Assembly: GCA_030762895.1 (NCBI GenBank)
Contig: JAUPTC010000016.1
Location: forward strand, 124,001-188,000
Reading direction: 5' to 3'
Source: Sophora flavescens
Taxonomy: Eukaryota > Streptophyta > Magnoliopsida > Fabales > Fabaceae
DNA length: 64,000 nucleotides
Numbering within the stretch: the first letter of the stretch is position 1; every line of letters starts with the position of its first letter. Under the pieces are notes generated by a model that worked only from the letters and a program-made list of their open reading frames with translations, ran no database searches and was not told where the DNA came from. A program made the translations under genes and the position numbers. Positions 24,783 through 33,391 of this stretch are shown piece after piece.

Positions 24783-25001
24783 TGTTGAAAGACTTGAAAG
24801 TAATTTTAGATTAAGGGATTTGTGAAATGCTTGAGTGATTAGCACTCAGCAGATTTGATATTTATATACACTTAGGAGTAATTACAATTCATGTTTACAA
24901 GATAATTAATGAATGATAAGCTAAATCCTAGGAACACCGTCCGCACCGTCCACACCGTCCGCACCGTCCGCACCGTCCACACCGTCCAACTAATTCTAAC
25001 A
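24783..25001 (-). repeat. copia 5' LTR (219 bp)
   Basis: Same TGTTGAAAG...CTAACA sequence as 20736-20936, with two additional 9-bp units in the CACCGTCC array (24936-24988). Confidence 0.88.
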
Positions 25002-26340
25002 ATTACTTTAACCATAATCCTGGCAAAATTTTCTTAAGTTCCCTTACACCCTAAAGAACCATAATCCAATAACCAATCAAGTTATAAAAAAAATAACCCT
25101 CTGAAAGATAACCGAGGGAATTATATAGTTGCATTTATCAAATCTTTTGGTGTCTGGGGTTTGAATCTACTCATTGCCACCAACACCTTTTGTTGCCTGC
25201 AGCGTATTTGCCTATTTTCAAGCCACTTACCTGAAAAGAATAGATAGCACATCATCAGTTCATTATCTATACTTATATTACTTCTTTGCTTTGGGTTTTC
25301 CTCCATCCACAGTTCAACTTCAACTTCAACAGGGAAGCACTACATTTTGTTTTAACAACAACTGCACAAAGAGCCACATTACACATAATCAGACGTGCCT
25401 TTAGAGAACAAATCCATAAAAGGAAAAGGAAGCAAAATGGTAAAGAAATGGTAATGTTGAGGGAATACATCAATTGTATGATATGAGTTATAGCAAAATT
25501 GACATTACAAAAAATCCAAACATGAACTAACATTAAGGCTTAAAAGATCAAAGCATGATAATTCCACCAAATCAGTATCCCATAATTTAAGGCTCAAATT
25601 CGATCTCGCTTAAAGTTTACGTTTCAAAAAGAAAAGAAAAAAAAAAAGAACACGTAAGAAATGTTGCTACTGGCACTGTAAATAAATTTTTTGTACAATG
25701 AAAAGAAAAAGGACAATCATCCATTAGAAAGTTATTTTCCATAAAAATGTCGGATGGAAAGATGGATGATACACAAAAATTAACTTACTCTGGGATTTAA
25801 CCATTGAAGCATCTGGATGAAAGCTACAGAAATGTACAACTAACCAATGTTCCCAAACCTAAATACACAATAAAGTATTAATCCACCATTCACAATACAC
25901 AGAGGGAATGATGAGGTTGCAAAATCACAGCAACCATATGATAGTATCAGTGGACGCATCTCAGTCACTATTAATACAACTTAAAATCAATTTTTTGGTA
26001 ACTTTTATCAATCAACTATTTTAACAATATAAAAGCAATGCAATAAATTAAAGACTCGATATAAAATCAGTCAAGACGGGTAATTTTTAAATAAATTGTT
26101 AACTTCATAAAATGTTATGAAATCATGAGTTTTTTTTATCAGCTAAAATCCTTGTAAATGGATATGACAGTCAAAATAATGAATAACAAATACATTATAC
26201 ACGTCATGTAAAGATTTCATTAAATCTTTTTATATTTGCATACAGAATTTGATGCGAGACCATTTTTTACATGATCCAAGAAGCTTAAATTTGTAGCCTC
26301 AACCATTTATTGTAAATGAATTTCCTACTAAATGAAGAAG
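25002..26340. other. No recognisable feature
   Basis: AT-rich sequence between two retrotransposons. Several short frames exist at 25121-25533 but overlap on both strands and show no domain. Confidence 0.5.
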
Positions 26341-26345
26341 GAAGT

Positions 26346-26995
26346 TGTTCCTGCCAAGATCCGTTTTGTCGGAATCTCGCCATAGAACGTGAAACCAAGG
26401 GGATTGTTTTAGATTTTGGCTTGACAGAATGTGATATTCCGGTCCTACGTATCCCAGTGGGAATCAAAGCCAGACGTAGTTCTAAGTTCATCCCTTGGCG
26501 GGGCGGTGATCTCGATCCCTTAATTTTGTATCGGACGAGTACTAGGGAGCAAGGACTGTCTGAGAGTCTCTTGGTCGACACTAGTTCCTCTAACACGCTT
26601 AAGGGAGAGTTACCGGGATTCAGTGAAAAGTGTCTTTCTTATGAGGGGTACTCCTCCTTTTATAATAGGATTCCCCTATCTCTTAGAGATCTGATTTATC
26701 TCTTAATATCTTTTAGAGATTTGATTTATCTCTTAATATCTTTTAGAGATTTGATTTATCTCTTAATATCTCTTTTGAGATATGATTTGTCTCTTGATAT
26801 CTCTTTTGAGATATGATTCCTTAATTTAAGGGATATTATCTCTTTTAACCAGATAAGGTTATTTTAGATAATATCAGGATTTAATATCAATATCTTATTC
26901 CTTTAATTAAGTGATCTTTGATTTATTATCCTTAATTTCCGGACTGGGCCGGGTACTTGAGCTCGGTGGCCGGGTTAGTAACCTCGGCCAGTACA
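26346..26995 (-). repeat. 3' LTR of the gene-capturing element
   Basis: 650 bp, TG...CA. On the minus strand a TATA-like TATAAAAGG lies at 26656-26664. It contains about five copies of a 32-bp unit (TTTTAGAGATTTGATTTATC type) at 26686-26816. Differences from the other LTR seen by eye: one base near 26475, one base or indel near 26656 and one near 26987. Confidence 0.92.
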
Positions 26996-27012
26996 CAAGC
27001 CCCCCAAGCTTT
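26996..27012 (-). other. Polypurine tract of the gene-capturing element
   Basis: On the minus strand an AAGCTTGGGGGGCTTG segment directly precedes the 3' LTR; the G run is the likely plus-strand primer. The gypsy element at 45124-57481 has a closely similar ACTTGGGGGGCATC before its 3' LTR. Confidence 0.6.
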
Positions 27013-27414
27013 GAGCTGATTAGGCGTAGAAGCTTTCATGATGTTTAGCCGAGCTCTGTATCCTGGCTCATACACAAGCCCCCCAAGCTTCGAGCTGATC
27101 ACGTGAAAGCTTTTTCGAAGGGGCTGAGGCTAGGAACTTGGTTTCACCTTTTGGTCTTTCGACTCGGCGAGGTGAGTGGCCGAGCTTCATACCTTATATA
27201 TGTGTACACGTCCTCCAACTCGGTGAGCAGCTCGGGTGACCGAGCTTGACGCTTTCGAGGTACCGAGCCGAGGTGAGGATGGTTACTCGTTTCCTGTTGA
27301 GGCCATGCTTTCTCGGTTACCGAGATGGAAAGGAGACGTTACTGTGTGTGACGTGTGGCTTTCACGGCATCATTTCTGAGGCTTGCGCTGTAGTTGCGTG
27401 CTCAAACGATAAGT

Positions 27415-27575
27415 CAAGAGCCGGAGCTCAACCGAGTGGTCGGGAGCCGGAGCTCAACTGAGTAGGGAGCCGGAGCTCAACCGAGTGGTCGGGAGCCGGA
27501 GCTCAACCGAGTAGGGAGCTTGAGCTCGAACCAGTAGTCGGGAGCTGGAGCTTAACCGAGTAGGGAGCCCAAGCT
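27415..27575. repeat. Minisatellite of GGGAGCCGGAGCTCAACCGA units
   Basis: Five to six imperfect head-to-tail copies of a unit of about 22-32 bp near the 3' LTR of the gene-capturing element. A further isolated unit appears at 30534-30554. Confidence 0.75.
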
Positions 27576-27699
27576 TCTCTTTTCAAGTTACCGATCTTCA
27601 CATTTCGGTCAATTCTTAAGTTCAGCGGACTCAGTGGGCGAGTCTAGTAATCATTTCCCTTTGATTGTTTGGGTTTGGAGATCTAGTTTTACTTCTCGT

Positions 27700-28762
27700 C
27701 CAACATTTTAGTTTAGTGGCCGAGTTTAACATCTCGATCAGTATATAAACTTCCCAAGCTTTGAGCTCAGAATAAGCGAAAGAGTTTTATGAATGAAGCT
27801 GAGCTTGTCCTCGGTGTTGATAAAGTACTGGATTTGCATAGATCCTCTTACTTCGGCTGATACCTCTTGGGTAGTAACATGTTCTGAACATAAGATACTT
27901 CAATCTTACCTTTGTTAGGACAAGTTTAGAAGCTGGTAGCTGAGATTCGACTTATCAGTGATTCAGGTTTGAACCGATCTTGAAGGTGTGTCTCAGAAAA
28001 AAATTTCCTAATATCTTCTCCAATTTGTATGAGAAAATAGTTTTCATACAAGTTCTTCGAGTTGTAGGTTAAGGGATATCCTTTCTCTGTAATTTTCGAG
28101 AATGTCCTTCCTTTATCCCTACTAGTCCCCCCAAGCTCCGAGCTTGAAATAAGCGAAAGAGCTTGAATGTCAACCCGCATGTCTTAACACGCTTTTTGGT
28201 GCCGAGGACTTTGGACTATGATTCGCGGAAGCATTGCTCGGAAATCTGTTTTTTGTAGAACCAATCCTTTCTTGGGTTATCGTCTTGCTTGGCCGAGCAC
28301 TGCTCGGACTTTTGTGCGGAGCCCAGTCGTACTTGGGATTCCGGCTTATTTGGTTGAACACTACCAGGATTTCCCTCGAATCCTGGATTTCTAACATGCA
28401 TGATCTACTGTGGACTTTATCTTGGTGCAAAGATGTTGTGCTTGGCCTAGGATTTTTATTGCGAGGAGGGAAACGTTGTTCGACTTTGACTTTTTCCAGT
28501 GCGTAGTGCGAGGGAGCATAGCTCGACCTCGGCTTTTTGGTGTGAGGGGGCAATGCTCGACCTCGGCTTTCTGGGCTTCTGCCCTTTGTTCTTAGCTAGA
28601 CAATTTTAACTCTGGCCCTATAGTGGGATCTCTAGTTGTTAAGCCAGCATATGCTCGGCCTTTACTAGAATTGGGCCATGACGCGAGCAGGAAAGCTGCG
28701 GTCGCTTACGCTCTTCTAAGTCTCCTCCATTACCTGTTTTTCGAGCCGCGAGCTTTCTAATA
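27700..28762. other. Internal non-coding part of the element
   Basis: GC-richer than the surrounding genome, with many 'gctcgg' and 'ccgagc' motifs. Short frames on both strands show no domain. CCCCCCAAGCTNNGAGC-type motifs recur near 26999, 27080 and 28131. Confidence 0.5.
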
Positions 28763-29566
28763 ATGGAAAGTATGAAGGCGGAAGCTGCCCAAACTTTGCG
28801 CACTGGGGATGAGCTTGAAAAAGCCATGGCAAAGTGTGAAGAGCAAGCTCGGCTAATCGGGCAATTGAAAGCCCAAAAGGTAGGGCTGAAAAAAGGCAAT
28901 ACTACCCTTATGGCCGAGCTGGAAATGGAAAGAACCGACCGGCTCAACCCTCAGAAGGTCGTGGAAGGGCTTCACACCGAGAGGGAAGCCAGTCTTGAGT
29001 TGCGGAAGTTGCTGGAATCCGAGAATGGGGAGAATCTGAGGCTTCGTTTCGATCTGGCTGAAGTCGAGGCTTCTATCATGCGGGAGCATTTTAATGGCTT
29101 TTATCGAGCCGTGAAGCAGTTTCAGCATTTCAATCCGAATGCTAACTTCTCCTGTGCTGACGTGGACAAGGATTTTAACCGAGATGGAATCCTAGTTCCA
29201 TTGTCCGAGCTGGAGGATGAGGAGGATGAGCATTGCTCGGATTTTTATCTTAGTAGGTTAGGAAACACGTTGTTTTTGGGCGATGCCCTTTTGATTTTGA
29301 AATCTTATGTATTCTGGTCTTGGCCCATGGTTATTAATGGACCTACATGCGGCCAGCTCTCAAGAACTATTTTTCTAAGTTGGTACTTGTTTAGTTTCAG
29401 TGTGTTACGCGATTTAGTCGAAATAGTCAGAACTCGAAATATCTGTAGGTTCTTACCTACCTTATTAGGTCTTGAAATACCTCTTCAGGTGTTAAGGTGT
29501 TTTTATCGTTGTAAACTTGGCGTTTCGACGGCAGCTCGGTTGATTTTAGCTCAGTCACCTCTCTAG
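28763..29566 (+). CDS. ORF antisense to the retrotransposon, coiled-coil protein
   Basis: An ATG-initiated frame of 267 codons runs opposite to the element's own direction. The first 110 residues are rich in Glu, Lys and Leu with heptad-like spacing (ELEKAMAKCEEQARLIGQLK), a probable coiled coil. An acidic stretch LSELEDEEDEH follows near residue 150. After about residue 165 composition changes to hydrophobic and the frame runs into the repeat array, so the true end may be earlier or spliced. Proteins of this style are annotated in many plants as 'putative gypsy-type transposon' or retrotransposon proteins and come from extra antisense ORFs of Tat-lineage elements. Function is unknown. The family assignment is from memory of composition, not a search. 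Confidence 0.5.
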   Translation: MESMKAEAAQTLRTGDELEKAMAKCEEQARLIGQLKAQKVGLKKGNTTLMAELEMERTDRLNPQKVVEGLHTEREASLELRKLLESENGENLRLRFDLAEVEASIMREHFNGFYRAVKQFQHFNPNANFSCADVDKDFNRDGILVPLSELEDEEDEHCSDFYLSRLGNTLFLGDALLILKSYVFWSWPMVINGPTCGQLSRTIFLSWYLFSFSVLRDLVEIVRTRNICRFLPTLLGLEIPLQVLRCFYRCKLGVSTAARLILAQSPL

Positions 29567-29770
29567 GCACTTGCCTCTTTAGGTCCGGCGTTTCGACGGC
29601 GGCTCGGTCGATTTTAACTCGGTCACCACTTTAGGCACTTACCTCTTTAGGTCCGGCGTTTCGACGGCAGCTCGGTCGACCTTAGCTCGGTCACCTCTTT
29701 AGGCACTTGCCTTTTTAGGTCCGGCGTTTCGACGACAGCTCGGTCGATTTTAGCTCGGTCACCTCTTTAG
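29525..29770. repeat. 75-80 bp tandem repeat
   Basis: Three to four copies of a unit carrying GGCGTTTCGACGGCAGCTCG, then GGTCGATTTTAGCTCGGTCACC, then CACTTGCCTCTTTAGGTCC. The first copy overlaps the end of the antisense frame. Confidence 0.85.
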
Positions 29771-30500
29771 GATTGAGCACCTCCTTAGGTTTTAGCTCCT
29801 GCTTAGGATTCAAGCACCTTTAGAGGCTTTGGTTGGCCTCTTCAGGGTTTAGCACCTTCTTAGGTTTTAGCTCTTGCTTAGGAGTCAAGTACCTGCTTAG
29901 GTTTTATCTCCTGCTTAGGAGTCAAGTACCTTTAGAGGCTTCGGTTGGCCTCTTCAGGGTTTAGCACCTGCTTAGGTTTTATTCGGTTGGCCTCTTCAGG
30001 GTTTAGCACCTGCTTAGGTTTTATCTCCTGCTTAGGAGTCAAGTACCTTTAGAGGCTTCGGTTGGCCTCTTCAGGGTTTAGCACCTGCTTAGGTTTTATC
30101 TCCTGCTTAGGAGTCTCCTGCTTAGGAGTCAAGTACCTGCTTAGGTTTTATCTCCTGCTTAGGAGTCTCCTGCTTAGGAGTCAAGTACCTTTAGAGGCTT
30201 CGGTTGGCCTCTTCAAGGTTTAGCACCTGCTTAGGTTTTATCTCCTGCTTAGGAGTCGAGTACCTTTAGAGGCTTCGGTTGTCCTCTTCAGGGTTTAGCA
30301 CCTGCTTAGGTTTTATCTCCTGCTTAGGAGTCGAGTACCTGCTTAGGTTTTATCTCCTGCTTAGGAGTCAAGTACCTTTAGAGGCTTCGGTTGGCCTCCT
30401 CAGGGTTTAGCACCTGCTTAGGTTTTATCTCCTGCTTAGGAGTCTCCTGCTTAGGAGTCAAGTACCTGCTTAGGTTTTATCTCCTGCTTAGGCTCGGACT
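29770..30500. repeat. Higher-order tandem repeat based on CTGCTTAGG
   Basis: Three short modules (TTTTATCTCCTGCTTAGG, AGTCAAGTACC and TTTAGAGGCTTCGGTTGGCC with CTCTTCAGGGTTTAGCACC) are reused in varied order for about 730 bp, giving a larger unit of roughly 75-120 bp that expands and contracts. This is the 3' internal region in the element's orientation, the region known in Tat-lineage retrotransposons to generate tandem arrays. Confidence 0.85.
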
Positions 30501-30719
30501 TCGACCCTGGTTGGTCGATTGCTAAGTCTTTCGGGAGCCGGAGCTCAACCACTTTGTATTCGCAAATTTTGTGACTCTGGGAGTGGTATCATCCGAACAT
30601 TACTTTGCTCCAATATATGAATGATACGATGCTACATAACACAACATTAAAGGCGTGGAGAAAAACATATCAAATCATATTAGATTTAAACTATATTTAA
30701 AGAGCAATATCACCTGAGC

Positions 30720-31010
30720 ATTTCGCGGCCTCTGATTTAGGCATTCCCTCAAGCTACTATGGTCGAGCTCTCCTAGTTGTGCTGGCCGAGCTCCGAGGCC
30801 GAGCTGTGCTGACCGAGCTCTCTAAGTCTTCTGGCGCTCCGAGGCCGAGTGGTGCTGTCCGAGCTCCGAGGCCGAGCTGTGCTGGCCGAGCTCCGAGGCC
30901 GAGTTGTGCTGGCCGAGCTCTCTAAGTCTTCAGCTCTCCGAGGCCAAGTTGTGCTGGCCGAGCTCTCTAAGATATTTTCTTTAGCTCTCCGAGACCGAGC
31001 TCTCTAAGAA
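30720..31010. repeat. Minisatellite of GTGCTGGCCGAGCTC units
   Basis: Seven or more imperfect copies of a unit of about 20-45 bp with CCGAGGCCGAG and GTGCTGGCCGAGCTCTCTAA. It directly borders the PRMT5 fragment. Confidence 0.8.
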
Positions 31011-31151
31011 ACCTTCTTCCCTGTAAGCTCTATTTTGCTTCTTCCAAGTCGGCTAGGACCGAGTTATAATCGAGGTTGACGTTGCATCACCTTTTGGCTA
31101 CTATTTCGGAAAAGAGCCTTTTGGGTGAGAGGATATGATGTTCGGCTCTCT

Positions 31152-31391
31152 TCAATTACAATACATGATTCTACACCAATTGTTAAACAAGGTACCATTG
31201 CTATTGAAGATGATCTCTATTGATTCTTCACAAGGAAAAGCCAAAACGCTTGTTCTCCTTGCAGCGGCCTGTAAGGATGCCCGTACAAGAGGCCCACGCC
31301 CTGCACCGACGATCATCAATACAGTTGTTTTCATAGATGCCTCTTCATCAGGAACCCTGTCCAGCAATGCTTTACACACAGCTCTTTTCAT
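31152..31391 (-). pseudogene. PRMT5: Captured PRMT5 fragment
   Basis: The minus-strand frame contains LDRVPDEEAS followed by VLMIVGAGRGPLVRASLQAA, the S-adenosylmethionine-binding motif region of protein arginine methyltransferase 5 (type II symmetric arginine methyltransferase, nucleus and cytosol). The glycine-rich GAGRGPL is the cofactor motif. Similarity ends right after LQAA, at a likely exon border, and the rest of the frame is unrelated. About 45 residues of a roughly 640-residue enzyme are present, so it is inactive. It lies in sense orientation downstream of the nitrate reductase piece in the same retrotransposon. Confidence 0.8.
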
Positions 31392-31546
31392 TCTGCGTAA
31401 TTAGACTGAATTCCGCTTGAATTCGAAAGCTAACACAGGATTGAGAACTTGCAGCTTCAATCAGAGTCTCGCTGATAGAGAATTCTCATATTCGAATTGT
31501 ATTTTTCATTTCGGAGATGCATTCCTTCAGTTTTATCTCCATGTAG

Positions 31547-31873
31547 CTATTTATCTCGGTACACCATTCCGGAATAAGCATAGCCTCTAAGTACATAAGG
31601 CTTTTGAGTAATCCATGAGTTAATGGGTAAGATCTCATTGTGGCACGACGTCGTTATGACCGAATTTATGTTCAGCTCGTTGATAATATACTCCGGTTTG
31701 TACCACCAAGCTTCTGCATTGGCAAGCTCTGCATCAACATGGGATGGAAGTACTCTATTGTCCTTGTAATGGTAATAATTATCAGATTGCTGTGTAGTTA
31801 CGACGATGCGTTTCAACCATTTTACCATTCGTCCACCAATAAAACCCGGTATGATAATCCGTATGGGGAACCA
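31547..31873 (-). pseudogene. NIA: Captured nitrate reductase fragment, part 2 (after frameshift)
   Basis: This continues the molybdenum-domain coding sequence of the upstream frame in another reading frame. MVKWLKRIVVTT, YYHYKDNRVLPSHVDAELAN and YKPEYIINELNINSV are near-canonical plant nitrate reductase. A single-base loss near 31873, just before the segment coding for the conserved Gly/Pro-rich turn, causes the shift. Similarity stops after GYAYSG, followed by MVYRDK and a stop. Confidence 0.9.
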
Positions 31874-32592
31874 TGATCATGCGCCAAACGCTCGCCGTTT
31901 TGCATGTAAGCCAATATGATGTTACGGGAGGGATCCAGTGCAACCTCTCTTAGAATACTTGTCCCGTACTTGGACCCACCACCACCTGGCAAATCCTCAG
32001 CGCCCTCAAAGCACACGTGTAATGCCGCTTGGGTGCGCTTATAGATCCCACACCGCTTGAGCACGCTACGCAAGGGTACACCCTTCCACACCGAAGTGGA
32101 TACTGCAGCAGCGCCCCAATTGAACCCGATGCTCTGTTTAACCATGTTCTGTTCCTTGCGACGGTTACCAGCACAGACGAGCGTGACGGGGAATTCCCGG
32201 CACGGGAACTCGCGGACCGGCTGGTCCGTGGTGGACCGGGAGGGCCGGTTCACAAGGCCGGTCACCTCGACGGTCCAGTCGTCCCAGGTGGCTCTCGGGA
32301 CGGGTCCGTGGTTGCGGACGTAGTGGAGTGGGACCGGGGTGATGAAGCCGTGGTGCATGAGGCGGGGGAGGAGTGGTTCGGAATTGAAGGGGTGTTTTCC
32401 GGTGAGGCGGAGGAGGGTGGCGTTGCGTTGGGTATTGACGGTCACAAAGAAGGAGGACCTTCCCTGGCGACGACGACAACATGGTTGCGAGAAACGGCAG
32501 GGGAAACTAGCGATCCGGGCTGTGGCAGCGACCATAAGTCTTCGTTCCTCTTGTGCTCGACTGAGATCATGGAAGAGGGACGTCTCAACCAT
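31822..32592 (-). CDS. NIA: Chimeric ORF: leader fused to nitrate reductase molybdenum domain
   Basis: A 256-codon ATG frame starts about 145 bp inside the 5' LTR, where gag would normally begin. Residues 1 to about 50 (VETSLFHDLSRAQEERRLM and onward) are not nitrate reductase and may be the element's own leader or a third captured piece. From about residue 63 (LTGKHPFNSEP) it is the molybdenum-molybdopterin domain of plant nitrate reductase, which reduces nitrate to nitrite in the cytosol. FPVTLVCAGNRRKEQNMVKQ keeps the molybdenum-ligating Cys; WGAAAVSTSVW and CFEGAEDLPGGGGSKYGTS are also intact. After DHGSPYG the frame is lost by a one-base deletion and ends within 15 codons. Heme and FAD domains are absent, so it cannot reduce nitrate. 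It would be transcribed from the 5' LTR. Confidence 0.75.
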   Translation of the reverse strand: MVETSLFHDLSRAQEERRLMVAATARIASFPCRFSQPCCRRRQGRSSFFVTVNTQRNATLLRLTGKHPFNSEPLLPRLMHHGFITPVPLHYVRNHGPVPRATWDDWTVEVTGLVNRPSRSTTDQPVREFPCREFPVTLVCAGNRRKEQNMVKQSIGFNWGAAAVSTSVWKGVPLRSVLKRCGIYKRTQAALHVCFEGAEDLPGGGGSKYGTSILREVALDPSRNIILAYMQNGERLAHDHGSPYGLSYRVLLVDEW

Positions 32593-32717
32593 TGACGGCC
32601 AAGAATGGTACAGATGTGAAAACTCCGGCTCTTGAAATGGAGAAAGCGCTAGCGTCGAAGGTCAGAGTCCCGACGACTAGAGACGGTGAATGTGTGGCCA
32701 GGGAAGAGTTTTACCCG

Positions 32718-32736
32718 GCCCCACGGTGGGCGCCAA
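32718..32736 (-). other. Primer-binding region of the gene-capturing element
   Basis: The minus strand reads TTTGGCGCCCACCGTGGGG directly after the 5' LTR end at 32738. TGGCGCC followed a few bases later by GTGGGG is characteristic of plant Ty3/gypsy primer-binding regions. This fixes the element's orientation. Confidence 0.75.
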
Positions 32737-32737
32737 A

Positions 32738-33386
32738 TGTTCCTGCCAAGATCCGTTTTGTCGGAATCTCGCCATAGAACGTGAAACCAAGGGGATTGTT
32801 TTAGATTTTGGCTTGACAGAATGTGATATTCCGGTCCTACGTATCCCAGTGGGAATCAAAGCCAAACGTAGTTCTAAGTTCATCCCTTGGCGGGGCGGTG
32901 ATCTCGATCCCTTAATTTTGTATCGGACGAGTACTAGGGAGCAAGGACTGTCTGAGAGTCTCTTGGTCGACACTAGTTCCTCTAACACGCTTAAGGGAGA
33001 GTTACCGGGATTCAGTGAAAAGTGTCTTTCTTATGAGGGGTACTCCTCTTTTATAATAGGATTCCCCTATCTCTTAGAGATCTGATTTATCTCTTAATAT
33101 CTTTTAGAGATTTGATTTATCTCTTAATATCTTTTAGAGATTTGATTTATCTCTTAATATCTCTTTTGAGATATGATTTGTCTCTTGATATCTCTTTTGA
33201 GATATGATTCCTTAATTTAAGGGATATTATCTCTTTTAACCAGATAAGGTTATTTTAGATAATATCAGGATTTAATATCAATATCTTATTCCTTTAATTA
33301 AGTGATCTTTGATTTATTATCCTTAATTTCCGGACTGGGCCGGGTACTTGAGCTCGGTGGCCGGGTTAGTAACCTCGACCAGTACA
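32738..33386 (-). repeat. 5' LTR of the gene-capturing element
   Basis: 649 bp, nearly identical to 26346-26995, including the 32-bp internal repeats (about 33074-33208). TATAAAAG on the minus strand at 33048-33055 is a candidate core promoter for transcribing the NIA/PRMT5 chimera. Confidence 0.92.
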
Positions 33387-33391
33387 GAAGT

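Larger units (their letters stand above)
20736..25001 (-). mobile_element. Ty1/copia LTR retrotransposon lacking gag
   Basis: On the minus strand the order is 5' LTR (24783-25001), primer-binding site (24770-24782), zinc knuckle, protease, integrase, reverse transcriptase, RNase H, purine tract, 3' LTR (20736-20936): the copia order. Only about 350 bp separate the primer-binding site from the zinc knuckle, so most of gag is deleted. The LTRs differ mainly by two 9-bp repeat units and one base seen by eye, indicating recent insertion, yet pol has five nonsense codons. Flanking 5-mers (CTTAG, ATTAC) do not match. CTTTAACCATAAT occurs just outside both ends, so the local target was duplicated or rearranged. 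Confidence 0.9.
26341..33391 (-). mobile_element. Complete non-autonomous LTR retrotransposon carrying NIA and PRMT5 fragments
   Basis: Perfect target duplication GAAGT at 26341-26345 and 33387-33391 bounds an element of 7041 bp (26346-33386) with LTRs of 650 and 649 bp, both TG...CA. Inside the right LTR the minus strand reads TTTGGCGCCCACCGTGGGG, the primer-binding region style of plant gypsy elements. Beside the left LTR lies a GGGGGG tract. Orientation is therefore minus, with the 5' LTR at right. No gag, protease, reverse transcriptase or integrase is present. In their place are pieces of nitrate reductase and PRMT5 in sense orientation, minisatellites, and an ORF on the opposite strand. 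The LTRs differ at about three positions by eye, so the insertion is recent and must have used proteins in trans. Confidence 0.9.

Noticed and set aside
26285..26816. ORFs of 103 and 166 codons, with a twin near 32677-33085
   Set aside because: They lie in the LTRs of the gene-capturing element and are identical in both because the LTRs are; the 3' parts are translations of the 32-bp repeats.
29770..30500. Regular repeats considered as a CRISPR-like array
   Set aside because: The repeats lack unique spacers of constant size, the modules are shuffled, and the DNA is plant nuclear; it is a minisatellite.
32029..32595. 188-codon plus-strand ORF opposite the NIA piece
   Set aside because: The minus strand has unmistakable nitrate reductase motifs; this frame is its shadow, open because the captured sequence is GC-rich.
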